From positions 4,092,001 through 4,156,000 of the forward strand of contig NZ_JACCAS010000001.1 in the NCBI RefSeq assembly GCF_013409255.1: a stretch of 64,000 bases of DNA. The letters run 5' to 3'. The notes under the pieces are model-generated. The model worked only from the letters and a program-made list of their open reading frames with translations. It had not been told where the DNA came from and made no database searches. Source of the stretch: Paraburkholderia bryophila (lineage in GTDB: Bacteria; Pseudomonadota; Gammaproteobacteria; Burkholderiales; Burkholderiaceae). The first letter of the stretch is position 1. Every line of letters starts with the position of its first letter. The position numbers were made by a program, and so were the translations under genes. Positions 1-9,037 of the stretch are shown piece after piece.

Positions 1-607
1 TAACCGCGATGCAATGGCTGACGAAAGCGGGCTCACCGACGCGCCGTTCGAGCAGCTCTGTCCACATCTGTATAGCGGTTAAGGGTGTGCGGAGTTCATG
101 AGACACAGTTGCAATGAACGTGTCCTTCAGCGCATTGGCAAGTTCGGCATCGCGTCGCAGCAACTGCTCGTGCTCGAGCAGCCGGTTACGCTCCCGCTCA
201 AGGCGTTTCTGGGCCGAAATGTCGATAGTGATACCGTCGAAGCGAACCGGCTGGCCCGCGTCATCGTAGCGGGGGCGGCCTTTGGCTCTTATCCACCGGA
301 TTTCACCCGCCGGTGAAAGTGCCCGGTACTCGATGTCGTAACCGGTACCGTCGAAAACGGCGGCTTCTACGGCAGCGCGCGTGCGTTCACGGTCATCCGG
401 ATGCAGCCTTGAATAGAACAGTTCAAAATCGACCTCAGCGTCCGGATGCACCCAGAAATGTTCGGCGCATTTCGCGTTCCAGTAAATTTGCTTCATCGGA
501 ACGGGCACATAGAACGTACCAATCTCGGCGGCTTCAATGGCAAGCGCCAGCCGCTCATTGAGCTCTGTTGCTGATTCCAATGACGAATCTGTACCCGGTG
601 CTGGCAT
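1..607 (-). CDS. PAS-domain sensor histidine kinase, N-terminal part (runs off the window)
   Basis: The reading frame is open from an ATG at 607 to the window edge, about 202 residues. Residues 20-135 form a PAS/PAC module (ExGTFYVPVP, LHPDDRERTRAAVEAA, IEYRALSPAGEIRWIRAKG, FDGITIDISAQKRLE). A helical linker and the HisKA phosphoacceptor motif TVSHELRTPLTAIQMW follow. The ATPase domain must lie left of position 1. There is no membrane segment before the PAS domain, so this is probably a cytoplasmic sensor. A single-domain response regulator lies on the same strand about 0.9 kb upstream and could be a partner, but this is inference. The family is clear; the signal sensed is unknown. Confidence 0.85.
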   Translation of the reverse strand, partial: MPAPGTDSSLESATELNERLALAIEAAEIGTFYVPVPMKQIYWNAKCAEHFWVHPDAEVDFELFYSRLHPDDRERTRAAVEAAVFDGTGYDIEYRALSPAGEIRWIRAKGRPRYDDAGQPVRFDGITIDISAQKRLERERNRLLEHEQLLRRDAELANALKDTFIATVSHELRTPLTAIQMWTELLERRVGEPAFVSHCIAV

Positions 608-960
608 CTTCTTTTCTACCCCTTGAGGGTGCGCTCGTTCAGTCTTGCTTGCTCCGCCGAAGCATGTGTTTTTTAGCCTGTTGGCTGGTCTCGACCAATC
701 CGCAGACGCCGAGGTCGCGAGACGTGACGCGAGCCATGTACGTTCAGTACGACGATGCTGGGTCCGTAGTGTTCGTTGCGGCGACCGCAGCCTTTCCTCC
801 ATTTCGGGAAGAATGATGCACGTGCTCGATATTTACAAGCTGCCGCGGCTCTGGTGACATCACGTCGTCGCCTGAGGTCTGCATGAGCACCGAGCGCTTC
901 CGGTAGCCGATGGCAGCAATGGCGTGTATGCAGGCATTGGTGACTTATATAGCCAGACTG
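608..960. other. intergenic, no gene seen
   Basis: This stretch lies between the kinase start and the DUF4096-like gene. The short frames in it have no homology that I recognise and no good ribosome-binding site. It must hold the kinase promoter, but no clear -35/-10 pair stands out. Confidence 0.4.
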
Positions 961-1278
961 CTACGCGGTCGGACATCCGCCCGGCGTAGCCGGCTTTTGA
1001 GAGCGTGACTTTGCCGTCTCGGCTTCCAGTCCGTAGATTTTGAGAACCTGGTCAAGGACACCCGCGCGCTTCCATTGCAGTTGCTTGATATAACACGTCT
1101 GCTCCGGCGGAAAGGACGCCGGCAGATGGTGCCATTTTTCGCCGTTGACGTGGACCCAGAGCACTGCGTCAAGAATTTGCCTGGCTGGCCGGGCAGGACG
1201 TCCGAATCGGGGAATTGCATCTTCCGGGAACAGGTGAGCAACCCGGGACCAGTCTTCATCGCTTAAAGGAACGTTCAT
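961..1278 (-). CDS. orphan IS5-type transposase N-terminal (DUF4096-like) protein
   Basis: This 105-residue protein starts MNVPLSDEDWSRVAHLFPED. Its W-x-P-x-G-R-P-pattern (RFGRPARPARQILDAVLWV, then W-x-x-LPASFPPEQTCYIK) matches the helix-turn-helix region at the N-terminus of IS5/IS4 transposases. No DDE catalytic domain follows: the protein ends with a basic tail (KSRSQKPATPGG). It is either a remnant or one of the stand-alone DUF4096 proteins common in Burkholderia that may act as DNA-binding proteins. An in-frame ATG with AAAGGA upstream supports the start. No terminal inverted repeats were found around it. Confidence 0.6.
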   Translation of the reverse strand: MNVPLSDEDWSRVAHLFPEDAIPRFGRPARPARQILDAVLWVHVNGEKWHHLPASFPPEQTCYIKQLQWKRAGVLDQVLKIYGLEAETAKSRSQKPATPGGCPTA

Positions 1279-1532
1279 AGCCGTAGTCTGAGGTCATATT
1301 GCAGATTTTACGGAGCGCCTTCCCTCCCGTTCAAATCGATTGCATAGCGCCTGGAACGGGATGGCCTACTTGTCAGGAGATACGCAGGGGCATCGAAAAC
1401 GGATGCGCTTAAATTTTGCACAGGCCGGTCACAGCTACTTGATGGACGCCACGGAAGAGCCGTCTGCTGCGGCAGTCGTCAACAGTTTGCAGGACATCAG
1501 TGTGCGTGCCGGAAGCCTCAAACCGGCGTTGG

Positions 1533-1943
1533 CTATCCGCCTTGGCGACGCTTACCGTTGATGAGCTGAAGCCTTATGCGGCGGGCCTTCTGCTCGTCTT
1601 CGCATAGCTGTCTTGCTGTGGTCAGAAAGAGTTCGAGCGAGCACGGTTTCCGAAGAAAAGCGTTCCAGAGAGCGTCGTCGGGCAGCGCATGGACAGAACT
1701 GTGAACGACGATTGGAAGGCTTGCCAAGCGGGGCTGCAGTCGCATCTGACGACACAACTCTGCTCCGCCCATAACAGGCATTGTCCAGTCAGTAATCACA
1801 AGGTGCGGGAGATGCTCTGCGAGACTTGCAAGCGCTGCGCGACCGTTGTGCGCACATCTGACGTCGTATCCCTCAGACTCCAAGATAAGCGACCAGGCGG
1901 TGCTGACATCAGGCTCATCGTCTACAAGAAGTATCGAGTACAT
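1533..1943 (-). CDS. single-domain response regulator (receiver only)
   Basis: The protein has 136 residues and consists of one CheY-like receiver domain. The acidic pair is in LLVDDEP (D8, D9), the phosphoacceptor Asp in LVITDWTMPVMGG (about D51), the switch Ser in VVHSSVH and the conserved Lys in FLRKPC (about K98). There is no output domain, only a basic tail RRIRLQLINGKRRQGG. Such stand-alone receivers pass phosphate to or from kinases. The nearest kinase is the PAS kinase on the same strand at the left edge, so pairing is plausible but unproven. Confidence 0.85.
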   Translation of the reverse strand: MYSILLVDDEPDVSTAWSLILESEGYDVRCAHNGRAALASLAEHLPHLVITDWTMPVMGGAELCRQMRLQPRLASLPIVVHSSVHALPDDALWNAFLRKPCSLELFLTTARQLCEDEQKARRIRLQLINGKRRQGG

Positions 1944-3446
1944 TTCGCAAATCTTTAACTAGCCCGACGCATCTTTTATCGGCTGAACAGCCTGGTTCCG
2001 CAAGCGGTTCAGCCCCCCGAACCCTTCCGGTCAGCCGGTTGCCGGCTACCTCAGGGCAATATTGCAATCAAATGTAATTTCTTACTGCAAAAGTGTTCCG
2101 TAGCTTGGTGAGCCTGCTTGTCAGCCGACGCGGGAATCTTGGTCAAAGAAATTCAGGCTCGTTGAAGCATTTATCGTACCGGGAATAGGGGTCGATGAGA
2201 CGGCAGCGCCGCACGTGTGCCGGCGCTGTCGGTTCACTTCTCACCCCAAGTCAGCTCGCGTTTGCGCTTGACAGGATATTTCGCAGCGTCACATGCCATC
2301 ATCTTTGGTGCGACGAATAGCGAAAAGTGGAGACCTAACAACGGGCAACTATCGCTCGCACCGGCGGGAGGCTCGACAAAGCCGACTCACGCTGCTGTTG
2401 TCATGTCCCTTGATTTATCAAGACTGCCCGCTTGATTTGGGGCGACGGAATCAAGCTTTCGGCTGCCTGCACGGCTGGAAGATAGCTCTGCCAGCGAATG
2501 GACAAAAAATAGCCCGCACCGTGCGGGCTGAACCATATCGGCGGGGACATGGAGGAGACGTTGAGAGATGCTACCGCGAAAGTATCGGACACAAATATTG
2601 CCGACTTGATTGCGACGCCCGTCAGAAAGCAGGTTTGGGATATGTCGGCAGGTCGGGTCCCTCACTACAGAGTGCCTGGTTGCATTTCGCGGGGAATGAA
2701 GGCGTCGCCGTGTGGACGCTACAGGCATCACAGACGGAGAAGGTGAGGCCGCTGCATATAATTCCGACAGCCTAATCGGTTTGGACTGCATATTAAAATG
2801 AATTATGTCTCACTTACTGTTGTCTGGCGACGGCTGCGGACTTTTTCTTGCGTTACGGATACAGGGCGGTGAATCGGAGCAGCGCATCCGCTGAACTGCT
2901 GGCAAGTACTCAGTTTGCACAGTTGTGCCCGGCGAGCGCGGGATGCATGAAGAAGACGCTGTAAAGTCGGAGGCGGCTTTGCTTCGCAACCAGCTTCGGC
3001 GTAGACGTCGAGGCGCACCGGGCGTGCACGTTCATCGCATGAAGAACGACATACCGACGAAATGCGAGCTTACGCCTGCTTGTCTTTTCACGGCTTATAC
3101 TTTCGCAGCTTCGCCCGCTAGATAAACGAGCACCGTCCCTGATGACGGTAACCCCTGTTGCGGACCAGAGGCAGGCTGCGCAGTTAAAACCGCAGGTAAC
3201 GCGACACACGTGAATCAATCGGATTTGAAAATCCCGTTTATTGCTGGCTATGTCCACTTGGCCACATCGACTGAATGTTTTGCCTGCCACGGACCTTGGT
3301 TTAGGGAGGCGCGTTCTCAGGCTCTTCTGATGCGCGAGAGCGAGCCGTCCGATGCGGACCGGATGACTGATAGACTGGCGTGTACGTTGCCCCACGCGCG
3401 TTCCAAGCGTCTTGGGGTGTCGTTGTCTTGAGAGCGGGTCGAAATC
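1944..3446. other. 1.5-kb region without a convincing gene
   Basis: Several frames of 60-160 codons exist on both strands, but they overlap one another, lack ribosome-binding sites and resemble no family I know. A nested inverted repeat sits at 1981-2013 (GGCTGAA...CCGCAAGCGG...TTCAGCC), upstream of the response regulator. A terminator-like hairpin is annotated at 2501-2529. The region reads as decayed DNA or regulatory space. Confidence 0.4.
2501..2529 (-). terminator. rho-independent terminator, minus-strand orientation
   Basis: AGCCCGCA-ccg-TGCGGGCT gives an 8-bp perfect stem. On the minus strand it is followed by ATTTTTT, the usual terminator layout. It implies a minus-strand transcript from the 2530-2800 side, yet no convincing gene is visible there. 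The transcript may be a small RNA or a decayed gene. Confidence 0.65.
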
Positions 3447-4208
3447 ATGCCGATAAACTATCTCCGAACCTTCACTTCGCCCACACGCAGCGACAGCTCA
3501 AACCGGCGGCTCGGATGCGCGCTGGCTTTTGTAGCTGGCGCTGCCAATGCCGGTGGATTTCTTGCCGTTGGTCAGTACACCTCCCATATGTCTGGAATCG
3601 TATCGTCGTTTGCGGACAATCTGATTCTCGGTCAAGTAGCGCTCGTAGCTTCCGCAGCAGGGTCGGTTGCCGCATTTCTTCTGGGTGCCGCGAGCTCGGC
3701 AATTCTAATCAACTGGGGACGCCAGCATGGCGTACAGAGCGTCTACGCAACGCCTTTGCTGCTGGAGGCCATTCTGCTACTGTGTTTTGGCTTGTTGGGA
3801 GCGAACCTCGAAACCCACCGCGTTTTTTATATGCCGCTGACAGTGGCACTGCTTTGCTTCGTGATGGGTCTGCAGAACGCGATGATAACGAAGATTTCGA
3901 AGGCCGAAATCCGGACTACTCACGTGACAGGCTTGGTGACCGATATCGGCATTGAACTGGGCAAGAGCTTGTACTGGAATCGTGGCATGCCGCTGACATC
4001 CTCTCAATACGTCCGGGCTGACCGACGTAAGCTTGCGCTACTGACTTCCTTGCTCTGCTCGTTTTTAGCCGGCGGTGTTGCAGGCGCGTTTGGTTTCAAG
4101 CAATTCGGCTTCATCGCTACAGTGCCACTGGCTGCGGTGCTCCTTGTGTTCACCGGGGTGCCTGTCGGTGACGACCTGACGACCTTGCGACGCCGCAGAC
4201 GCCTCTGA
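3447..4208 (+). CDS. YoaK/DUF1275 family membrane protein
   Basis: The protein has 253 residues with about six hydrophobic segments. Family signatures are visible: AGAANAGGFLAVGQYTSHMSG near the N-terminus, and GLQNAMITKISKAEIRTTHVTG followed by DIGIELGK in the middle, the most conserved DUF1275 stretch. The family has no firmly established substrate and is sometimes described as a transporter-like permease. The length is normal. The gene stands alone, with no close co-directional neighbour. Confidence 0.9.
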   Translation: MPINYLRTFTSPTRSDSSNRRLGCALAFVAGAANAGGFLAVGQYTSHMSGIVSSFADNLILGQVALVASAAGSVAAFLLGAASSAILINWGRQHGVQSVYATPLLLEAILLLCFGLLGANLETHRVFYMPLTVALLCFVMGLQNAMITKISKAEIRTTHVTGLVTDIGIELGKSLYWNRGMPLTSSQYVRADRRKLALLTSLLCSFLAGGVAGAFGFKQFGFIATVPLAAVLLVFTGVPVGDDLTTLRRRRRL

Positions 4209-4608
4209 TTTAGCTGTCCATCTGCTTACGTGACCGATGGTGACGACCCAGTTCAGGGTTGTCCGTCTTGTCGCATTCGCCTCTTTTCAAACGACACGGG
4301 AGCACGAGCTCGTCATAGACACTATGTGTTCCGTCGTGGGCGTCTATAGTTGAAGAATGGGGAGTCTGGTTCGACTGGCTCGCGAGCAGGCGCTTTCTTA
4401 CCGGCTAACGGAAAAGTGGCGGTTTGAGCACGATGATGGCGAGAATGACTGCGCTTTCCCACAGCGCACCCTGAGCACATTGTGCGCGCACCACGAAAGG
4501 CAAACATTGCAGGCGTGCAGTGAGTCGGACCGTCGGTCCGAGAATTGGGCACGGCCCGTCGTCAAATCTGCACGCGCAGAGCGCAGCCATCAGACGAGCC
4601 GGTCTGCA
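4209..4608. other. intergenic, no gene seen
   Basis: This is the gap between the convergent YoaK and DUF4148 genes. I see no supported reading frame and no strong hairpin followed by a T-run. Confidence 0.35.
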
Positions 4609-4932
4609 TCAGTGGTGTGCGTACAGGGAGGGTCGAGTGGTAGGAGCGGAAGTGCGTTGGCCCCACTGCGCCGCACCGCTTGTGACTCCGCCCACTCCTT
4701 GCGTGGCGGTCTGCATTGACGGATTTCCTGCCGCGATGCGTGCTTCGGCAGCCTGAATGTCGGCGGGATAGGTAGCGTTGTCGCGTTTCGCCGGATTGTA
4801 TCCGGCTTTCTCCAACTGCACGAGTTCGGCGCGCACCTCTGCTCGGGTGACCGGTGCGTTCGACTGCTGAGCAAAAGAAGCGAAAGGTGTTGCCAGCACG
4901 GCGGCTATAACGACGGCTTGAAGTGATTTCAT
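4609..4932 (-). CDS. DUF4148 domain exported protein
   Basis: This 107-residue protein begins MKSLQAVVIAAVLATPFASFAQQ, a clear Sec signal peptide with an AQ-type cleavage site. The DUF4148 core follows (APVTRAEVRAELVQLEKAGYNP), then a low-complexity tail ending LYAHH. The start is the second in-frame ATG because GGAGG sits 8 bases upstream of it. DUF4148 proteins are small periplasmic or surface proteins found mainly in Burkholderiaceae, and their role is unknown. A paralogue lies at 6495-6791. Confidence 0.85.
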   Translation of the reverse strand: MKSLQAVVIAAVLATPFASFAQQSNAPVTRAEVRAELVQLEKAGYNPAKRDNATYPADIQAAEARIAAGNPSMQTATQGVGGVTSGAAQWGQRTSAPTTRPSLYAHH

Positions 4933-5404
4933 GATTCGTACCTCCACAGTTTCTACCGTTGCGAACAGCCCTGTTCACGACCGGTAAGTGCAGAATAAGG
5001 TATGCATGCTTAAGCCGAGATGAAGCGATTGGCAGACGTTTGTGACCGCGTCGGTCTCTTCAGGCTGCGCAACGTCTTGCTTTTTTGCAGGCGTTGTTGC
5101 GGTCCAGGTCTGTCCGCCATGCGCCAGAGCAATAACTACGGTCCCATGCATCCGGGGGGGCAGCGCCGGCCGGGATGTTCCGAGAGTGGGGCGCATCCGA
5201 CGGGACACGTGGGTTTTTCCGACCTGAGGACACTTCTTTGCAATTTTGATTCGTATTGCTTCGTGCAGTGGCCGGCGTAGCCAGGTAAACCCAGTGGCGT
5301 TGATTCCGCTCCAGCGAGCAATCAACCCATCGCACCGAAGTGGCTTGCTTAGCTCAGATTGAGCACTCAGGCCACTGATAAGCCGATGCTGCATAGCGCT
5401 CAAG
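4933..5404. other. intergenic, no gene seen
   Basis: This is the upstream region of the DUF4148 gene and the downstream region of the truncated hydrolase. The frames here overlap on both strands without recognisable content. A single CTTAAG half-site occurs near 5008 but has no partner at the 5-base spacing seen elsewhere. Confidence 0.35.
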
Positions 5405-6187
5405 TTAGAGTGCGTTTAAGGGAATCTTCAAGTAGCGAATGCCGTTTTCCTCGCAAGGTGGAAAATCACCGGCCCGTATATTCACCTGCACAGATGGCAG
5501 GATAAGAACAGGCATCGCTAGCGTTGCGTCGCGTGCCTCGCGCATGCTGACGAACTGGTCTTCCGTTACGCCGTCATGCACATGGATGTTATGCGCACGC
5601 TGCGCGAGCACCGTGGTTTCCCATTCGGGTTGCCGGCCCTCGGGTGGATAGTCGTGACACGTGAAAAGCCGGGTGTCGCCGGGCAGGTCCAGCAGCTTTC
5701 GAATCGACCGGTATAGCGTGTGTGCATTGCCGCGGGGGAAGTCGCAACGCGCGGTGCCGACATCCGGCATGAACGGCGTGTCTCCGACGAACACCACATT
5801 CCCAATCTGATAAGCAGTGTCGGCAGGGGTATGGCCCGGCAAATACAGCGCTTTTGCTGTCAGGCCACCGATGGAGAATGCCTCGTCTTCGCGGAAAAGA
5901 TGGTCGAACTGGGAACCGTCTACGTGGAATCCGGGCTCGAGATTGAAGAGGCTCTTGAAAACCCCCTGAACGGTGCGAATGTGCTCTCCAATCGCAATCC
6001 TGCCGCCAAGCTCGCCGCGCAAATAATGCGCTGCGGACAGGTGGTCCGCATGCGCGTGTGTTTCCAGAATCCATTGCACCCTCAGGCCGCGCTGGCGAAC
6101 GTACTCGATGACCTTGTCTGCATTCGTCGTCGAAGTACGTCCTGCCTTGGGGTCGTAGTCTAGAACGGGGTCAATGACCGACCGAGG
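5405..6187 (-). pseudogene. persulfide dioxygenase-like metallo-beta-lactamase-fold hydrolase, 5'-truncated
   Basis: The frame reads IDPVLDYDPKAGRTST, then WILETHAHADHLSAAHYLRG (metal site HxHxDH), GHTPADTAYQIG, FVGDTPFMPDVGTARCDFPRG and CHDYPPEGR. These are hallmarks of the ETHE1/Blh branch, which oxidises glutathione persulfide. Intact members begin about 30 residues earlier with a beta-strand segment. Here the frame is closed by TGA at 6188-6190 before any start codon, and the first usable start (GTG at 6079) lies inside the fold. GTCATTGACC is repeated out of frame 17 bases upstream, suggesting a small duplication that broke the 5' end. A residual protein from the GTG (224 residues) would keep the metal ligands but lack the first strands. 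Confidence 0.7.
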
Positions 6188-6494
6188 TCAATGACATGGC
6201 GTTCAGGGAGGCGAGCGCGATGGAGTGGACGCGGCTGCGCTCTAACCGGACAGGCAGAATTCGAGGAAATAACGATGAGCAATCGTGAAGTGTTTGAGCC
6301 GGCCGTGTGCTGTGCGACCGGCCTATGCGGCGTCGACGTGGACCCGACCTCTGTTCAGTTCAGCGACCATTTACAGGCGGTATCGGCGGCGCCCACCTCT
6401 GCGTCTAAAAAAACGCCGCCGATACTCTGACGGCTTAACACGGGAATATTCTGGGGTGCTCGCGGGGAAAACCCAGGCATCAGTTTCCTGCAGG
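6188..6494. other. intergenic, no gene seen
   Basis: This stretch lies upstream of the truncated hydrolase. It holds the lost 5' end of that gene, if anywhere, but no in-frame continuation was found. Confidence 0.35.
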
Positions 6495-6791
6495 TTAATG
6501 ATGAGAAAATAGTGAAGGCTTCGCAGCCGTGGGCGGAGTGACGGTTTGTGATGAACCGCCGACAGTTGGGCCGTACCCTGAGATGTCGAATGCAGTTGCC
6601 GTCCTCGACGACGCTGGAACTGTCTTCGGGTATTGCGAATTTGATTGATGCAACAGGCCGTCCCGTTCGGCAGTGACGAGTTGGGCGCGTACTTCAGCAC
6701 GCGTCAAAGGGCCGTTCGTTTGCTGAGCGAATGACAGTGCCGGAATGGCGAGGATGGATGCGACGATGATGGCAGACATGAGCGATTTCAT
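6495..6791 (-). CDS. DUF4148 domain exported protein, second copy
   Basis: This 98-residue protein starts MKSLMSAIIVASILAIPALSFAQQ, a signal peptide nearly parallel to the copy at 4609-4932. The DUF4148 core TNGPLTRAEVRAQLVTAERDGLL follows, and the C-terminus is KPSLFSHH. GGAGAAACATCAA precedes the chosen ATG; an earlier in-frame start would add 54 residues of non-signal sequence and is rejected. The two paralogues flank the broken persulfide dioxygenase gene. The function is unknown. Confidence 0.85.
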   Translation of the reverse strand: MKSLMSAIIVASILAIPALSFAQQTNGPLTRAEVRAQLVTAERDGLLHQSNSQYPKTVPASSRTATAFDISGYGPTVGGSSQTVTPPTAAKPSLFSHH

Positions 6792-7053
6792 TTGATGTTT
6801 CTCCAAAAAAGACTTGGTCGTCCCGTAGGCACGGGTGCATGTCGTTGTCTGAACGACAAAATTGGTGGGAGAACTTCTCTCAAAACCTGTAAGTGCCTCG
6901 TTTTCAGACGGAGCGGTGCGCAATGTTCCCTTGTGGACCCTCCGACGGAGCAACCGCCTATCGAGATGTTTGTCTAGCCGCCAGTCTTGACGGCAGATGG
7001 TCGGCGGGCACTGACGGTTCGTCGAGTACTTGCGTTCAGAATATGCAGCTATC

Positions 7054-7070
7054 CTTAACTCGTCCTTAAC
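7054..7070. promoter_or_regulatory. PmrA/QseB-type box A (CTTAAC-N5-CTTAAC)
   Basis: This is a direct repeat CTTAAC TCGTC CTTAAC with an 11-base period, close to the CTTAAG-N5-CTTAAG pattern bound by PmrA/QseB-type OmpR-family regulators. Such a regulator is encoded at 8375-9037. The target could be the minus-strand DUF4148 gene or a plus-strand transcript. Confidence 0.55.
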
Positions 7071-7361
7071 GCGACGTTGGCGTTGGACTGACGCTAACGT
7101 ATCGTGTTATGCCGAACGGATAACACATACGATATTGGCTGCAGTGCCGTCTGCCTGCGAGGCGGTTCCTACACCTTCGTGTTTGCGCTGATAGATTCTG
7201 GCGACATGAGCGCGCACGATGCACGGTGCCTTCTCCGCATCGAACCCCAACGAGGTGAGCGCTATCTCAGCGCGCCAGACGATGTCGGCGCATTGCGAAA
7301 AGCAAGGTGATTTCCGTTGCGAACGATTGTTAATCGCGTGGCAACTTGCCTTTCCCGACCC

Positions 7362-7378
7362 GTTAAGTATCCCTTAAG
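7362..7378 (+). promoter_or_regulatory. PmrA/QseB-type box B (GTTAAG-N5-CTTAAG)
   Basis: GTTAAG TATCC CTTAAG differs from a perfect repeat by one base. It lies 258 bases before the cytochrome b561 start, so either the leader is long or an unseen start lies between. Confidence 0.6.
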
Positions 7379-7635
7379 CAGAATTCGTGCAGCATTCTTA
7401 GGGCGTAACGTCACTTGAATGGAAAGGACGAATGGCATTCCGTTGCTCGGTGCTGTGGAAATAATCAACGAGTCGGCTACCTCAAGCTCTGGTGGCTAAC
7501 TTTTCAGGCGGTTCAGCGGAGGTGTATTTCCATTCACCGTACGATTGCCATTCGGTCGTGTGTTCGAGCAAGAATCATTCGCCGTTTGAACGTCGGATGT
7601 AGCACCTTCTTTTTCCAGTTCTCTTTCAGCCAAAA

Positions 7636-8184
7636 ATGAATACTCAAAACACAGCGAGCTTTCGCGACACGCCGGCCCGCTATGACGCGGTTTCGCGGGC
7701 ATTTCATTGGCTAAGTTTGCTGCTTTTGGTGGCACAGTTCAGCCTTGGATGGTTAATGCCGGACGCTGATTCGGTCAAGGCCTCGACTGGTTTGGTCGCC
7801 TGGCATGTTGGCGTCGGGACGTCGCTACTGGCCGTATTCACTGTAAGACTTTTATGGGCGGCAATGCGTCGCGCGCCGGGCCCGGTCGACCAGCATGGCG
7901 CGCTTCAGTTTCTGGCAGGGGCGGTTCACGTTTCGATGTATTTGCTTCTGTTGCTCGTTCCCCTGCTCGGGTGGCTGAACGCAGGCGGCCGAGGCTGGAC
8001 GGTAAGGTTGGCCGGCGTATGGTACATACCACAGCTTGCGATGCCAGACTCATGGGGGGCGTCCATTGGCGAGTGGCACAGCGCAAGCGTAACGGTCCTT
8101 CTAATCCTGATTGGGTTGCACGTGTTCGCTGTTCTTGTGCATCAAATCGGTTTCAGAGACAGCCTGCTCCGACGCATGTTGTAG
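7636..8184 (+). CDS. cytochrome b561 family membrane protein
   Basis: The protein has 182 residues and four hydrophobic helices. Histidines are placed as in bacterial b561 proteins: H24 in SRAFHWLS (helix 1), H57 in GLVAWHVGVG (helix 2), H98 in GAVHVSMY (helix 3) and H162/H169 in IGLHVFAVLVHQIGFRD (helix 4). These bind two b hemes that carry electrons between quinones and periplasmic acceptors, possibly superoxide. The gene is followed by the two-component pair and preceded by box B, suggesting that the pair controls it. Confidence 0.9.
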   Translation: MNTQNTASFRDTPARYDAVSRAFHWLSLLLLVAQFSLGWLMPDADSVKASTGLVAWHVGVGTSLLAVFTVRLLWAAMRRAPGPVDQHGALQFLAGAVHVSMYLLLLLVPLLGWLNAGGRGWTVRLAGVWYIPQLAMPDSWGASIGEWHSASVTVLLILIGLHVFAVLVHQIGFRDSLLRRML

Positions 8185-8319
8185 CCGGTTCGCAACTGGC
8201 GCAAGATACTGACTGACGCACCGTCTAGGTACCCTTTCTGCGGCCGGCTGTCGAGTCCCAGGTGAGTTTTTTGCGTTCAGGAGTGTTGAGGCGAACAGAT
8301 GCTGCTCCCCCGACGTCTG

Positions 8320-8336
8320 CATAAGAAATCCTTAAG
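8320..8336 (+). promoter_or_regulatory. PmrA/QseB-type box C (CATAAG-N5-CTTAAG)
   Basis: CATAAG AAATC CTTAAG lies 38 bases before the response regulator start. This is the position expected for autoregulation, with the second half-site near the -35 region. Confidence 0.65.
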
Positions 8337-8374
8337 CTTGCATGGCGCACACTCCGCAGTTAAGGAGACCACGT

Positions 8375-9037
8375 ATGCGCCTACTAATCGTCGAAGACGA
8401 CATCATGATTGCCGAGAGCGTTCTCGAAGCATTGAGAGGCCTCGGTCACGCAGTTGACTGGGCGGATGATGGGCGAGCGGGCGAACTGGCACTAGGAAAT
8501 GACGTGTATGACCTTGTCCTACTGGACCTCGGGCTGCCAAAGCAGGACGGCCTGACCGTTCTGAGAGGTTATCGCGCGAGCGGCGGAACCGCTGCAGTCA
8601 TCGTTATGACGGCGCAGAATGCTGTGACTGACCGAATCTCGGGACTGGATGCTGGCGCAGATGACTATCTCATCAAGCCATTTGATTTGAATGAACTGGC
8701 TGCTCGGGTGCGTGCGCTGCTCCGGCGACGCGCCGGGCAATCCCGACCCGTCTACGTTCACGGCGCGCTCAGACTGAATGAGGTCTCGCACGAGGTCACA
8801 CTTCGTGGCGCAGCAATCCCATTGGTCGCCCGCGAATTCAGTTTGTTGCGCGCGCTTATCGAAGAGCCGAGCAAGGTATACAGTAAAAAAGAGCTGGAAG
8901 AAAAGCTCTACGGTTGGAACGAGGAGGTAGAGAGCAATACCATCGAGGTACATGTCCACAATCTCAGAAAAAAGCTGGGTGCTGAGCAGATTGTGACTAT
9001 CCGAGGCATCGGCTATCGACTGGCGGGGACCGCGTGA
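8375..9037 (+). CDS. OmpR-family response regulator (PmrA/QseB-like)
   Basis: The protein has 220 residues from MRLLIVEDDIMIAESV. The receiver domain shows the acidic pair EDD, phosphoacceptor in LVLLDLGLPKQDGL (about D51), T in VIVMTAQN and K in DDYLIKPFDLNELAARV. The C-terminal winged helix (VAREFSLLRAL, SKKELEEKLYGW, EVHVHNLRKKLG, IRGIGYRL) is typical of the PmrA/QseB/TctD group. The start is chosen because AAGGAG lies 8 bases upstream; an earlier in-frame ATG at 8342 has none. The kinase gene overlaps by four bases (GTGA). Box C in its leader suggests autoregulation. Confidence 0.93.
   Translation: MRLLIVEDDIMIAESVLEALRGLGHAVDWADDGRAGELALGNDVYDLVLLDLGLPKQDGLTVLRGYRASGGTAAVIVMTAQNAVTDRISGLDAGADDYLIKPFDLNELAARVRALLRRRAGQSRPVYVHGALRLNEVSHEVTLRGAAIPLVAREFSLLRALIEEPSKVYSKKELEEKLYGWNEEVESNTIEVHVHNLRKKLGAEQIVTIRGIGYRLAGTA

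Larger units (their letters stand above)
6792..7635. other. long upstream region with two direct-repeat operator boxes
   Basis: No supported gene is present. The region separates the divergent DUF4148 and cytochrome b561 genes and contains two six-N5-six direct repeats (7054-7070 and 7362-7378) annotated separately. Its length is unusual for the promoters alone. Confidence 0.5.

Noticed and set aside
5008..5013. Fifth CTTAAG operator box
   Set aside because: No second half-site at the 5-base spacing; the nearest similar hexamer is 9 bases away.
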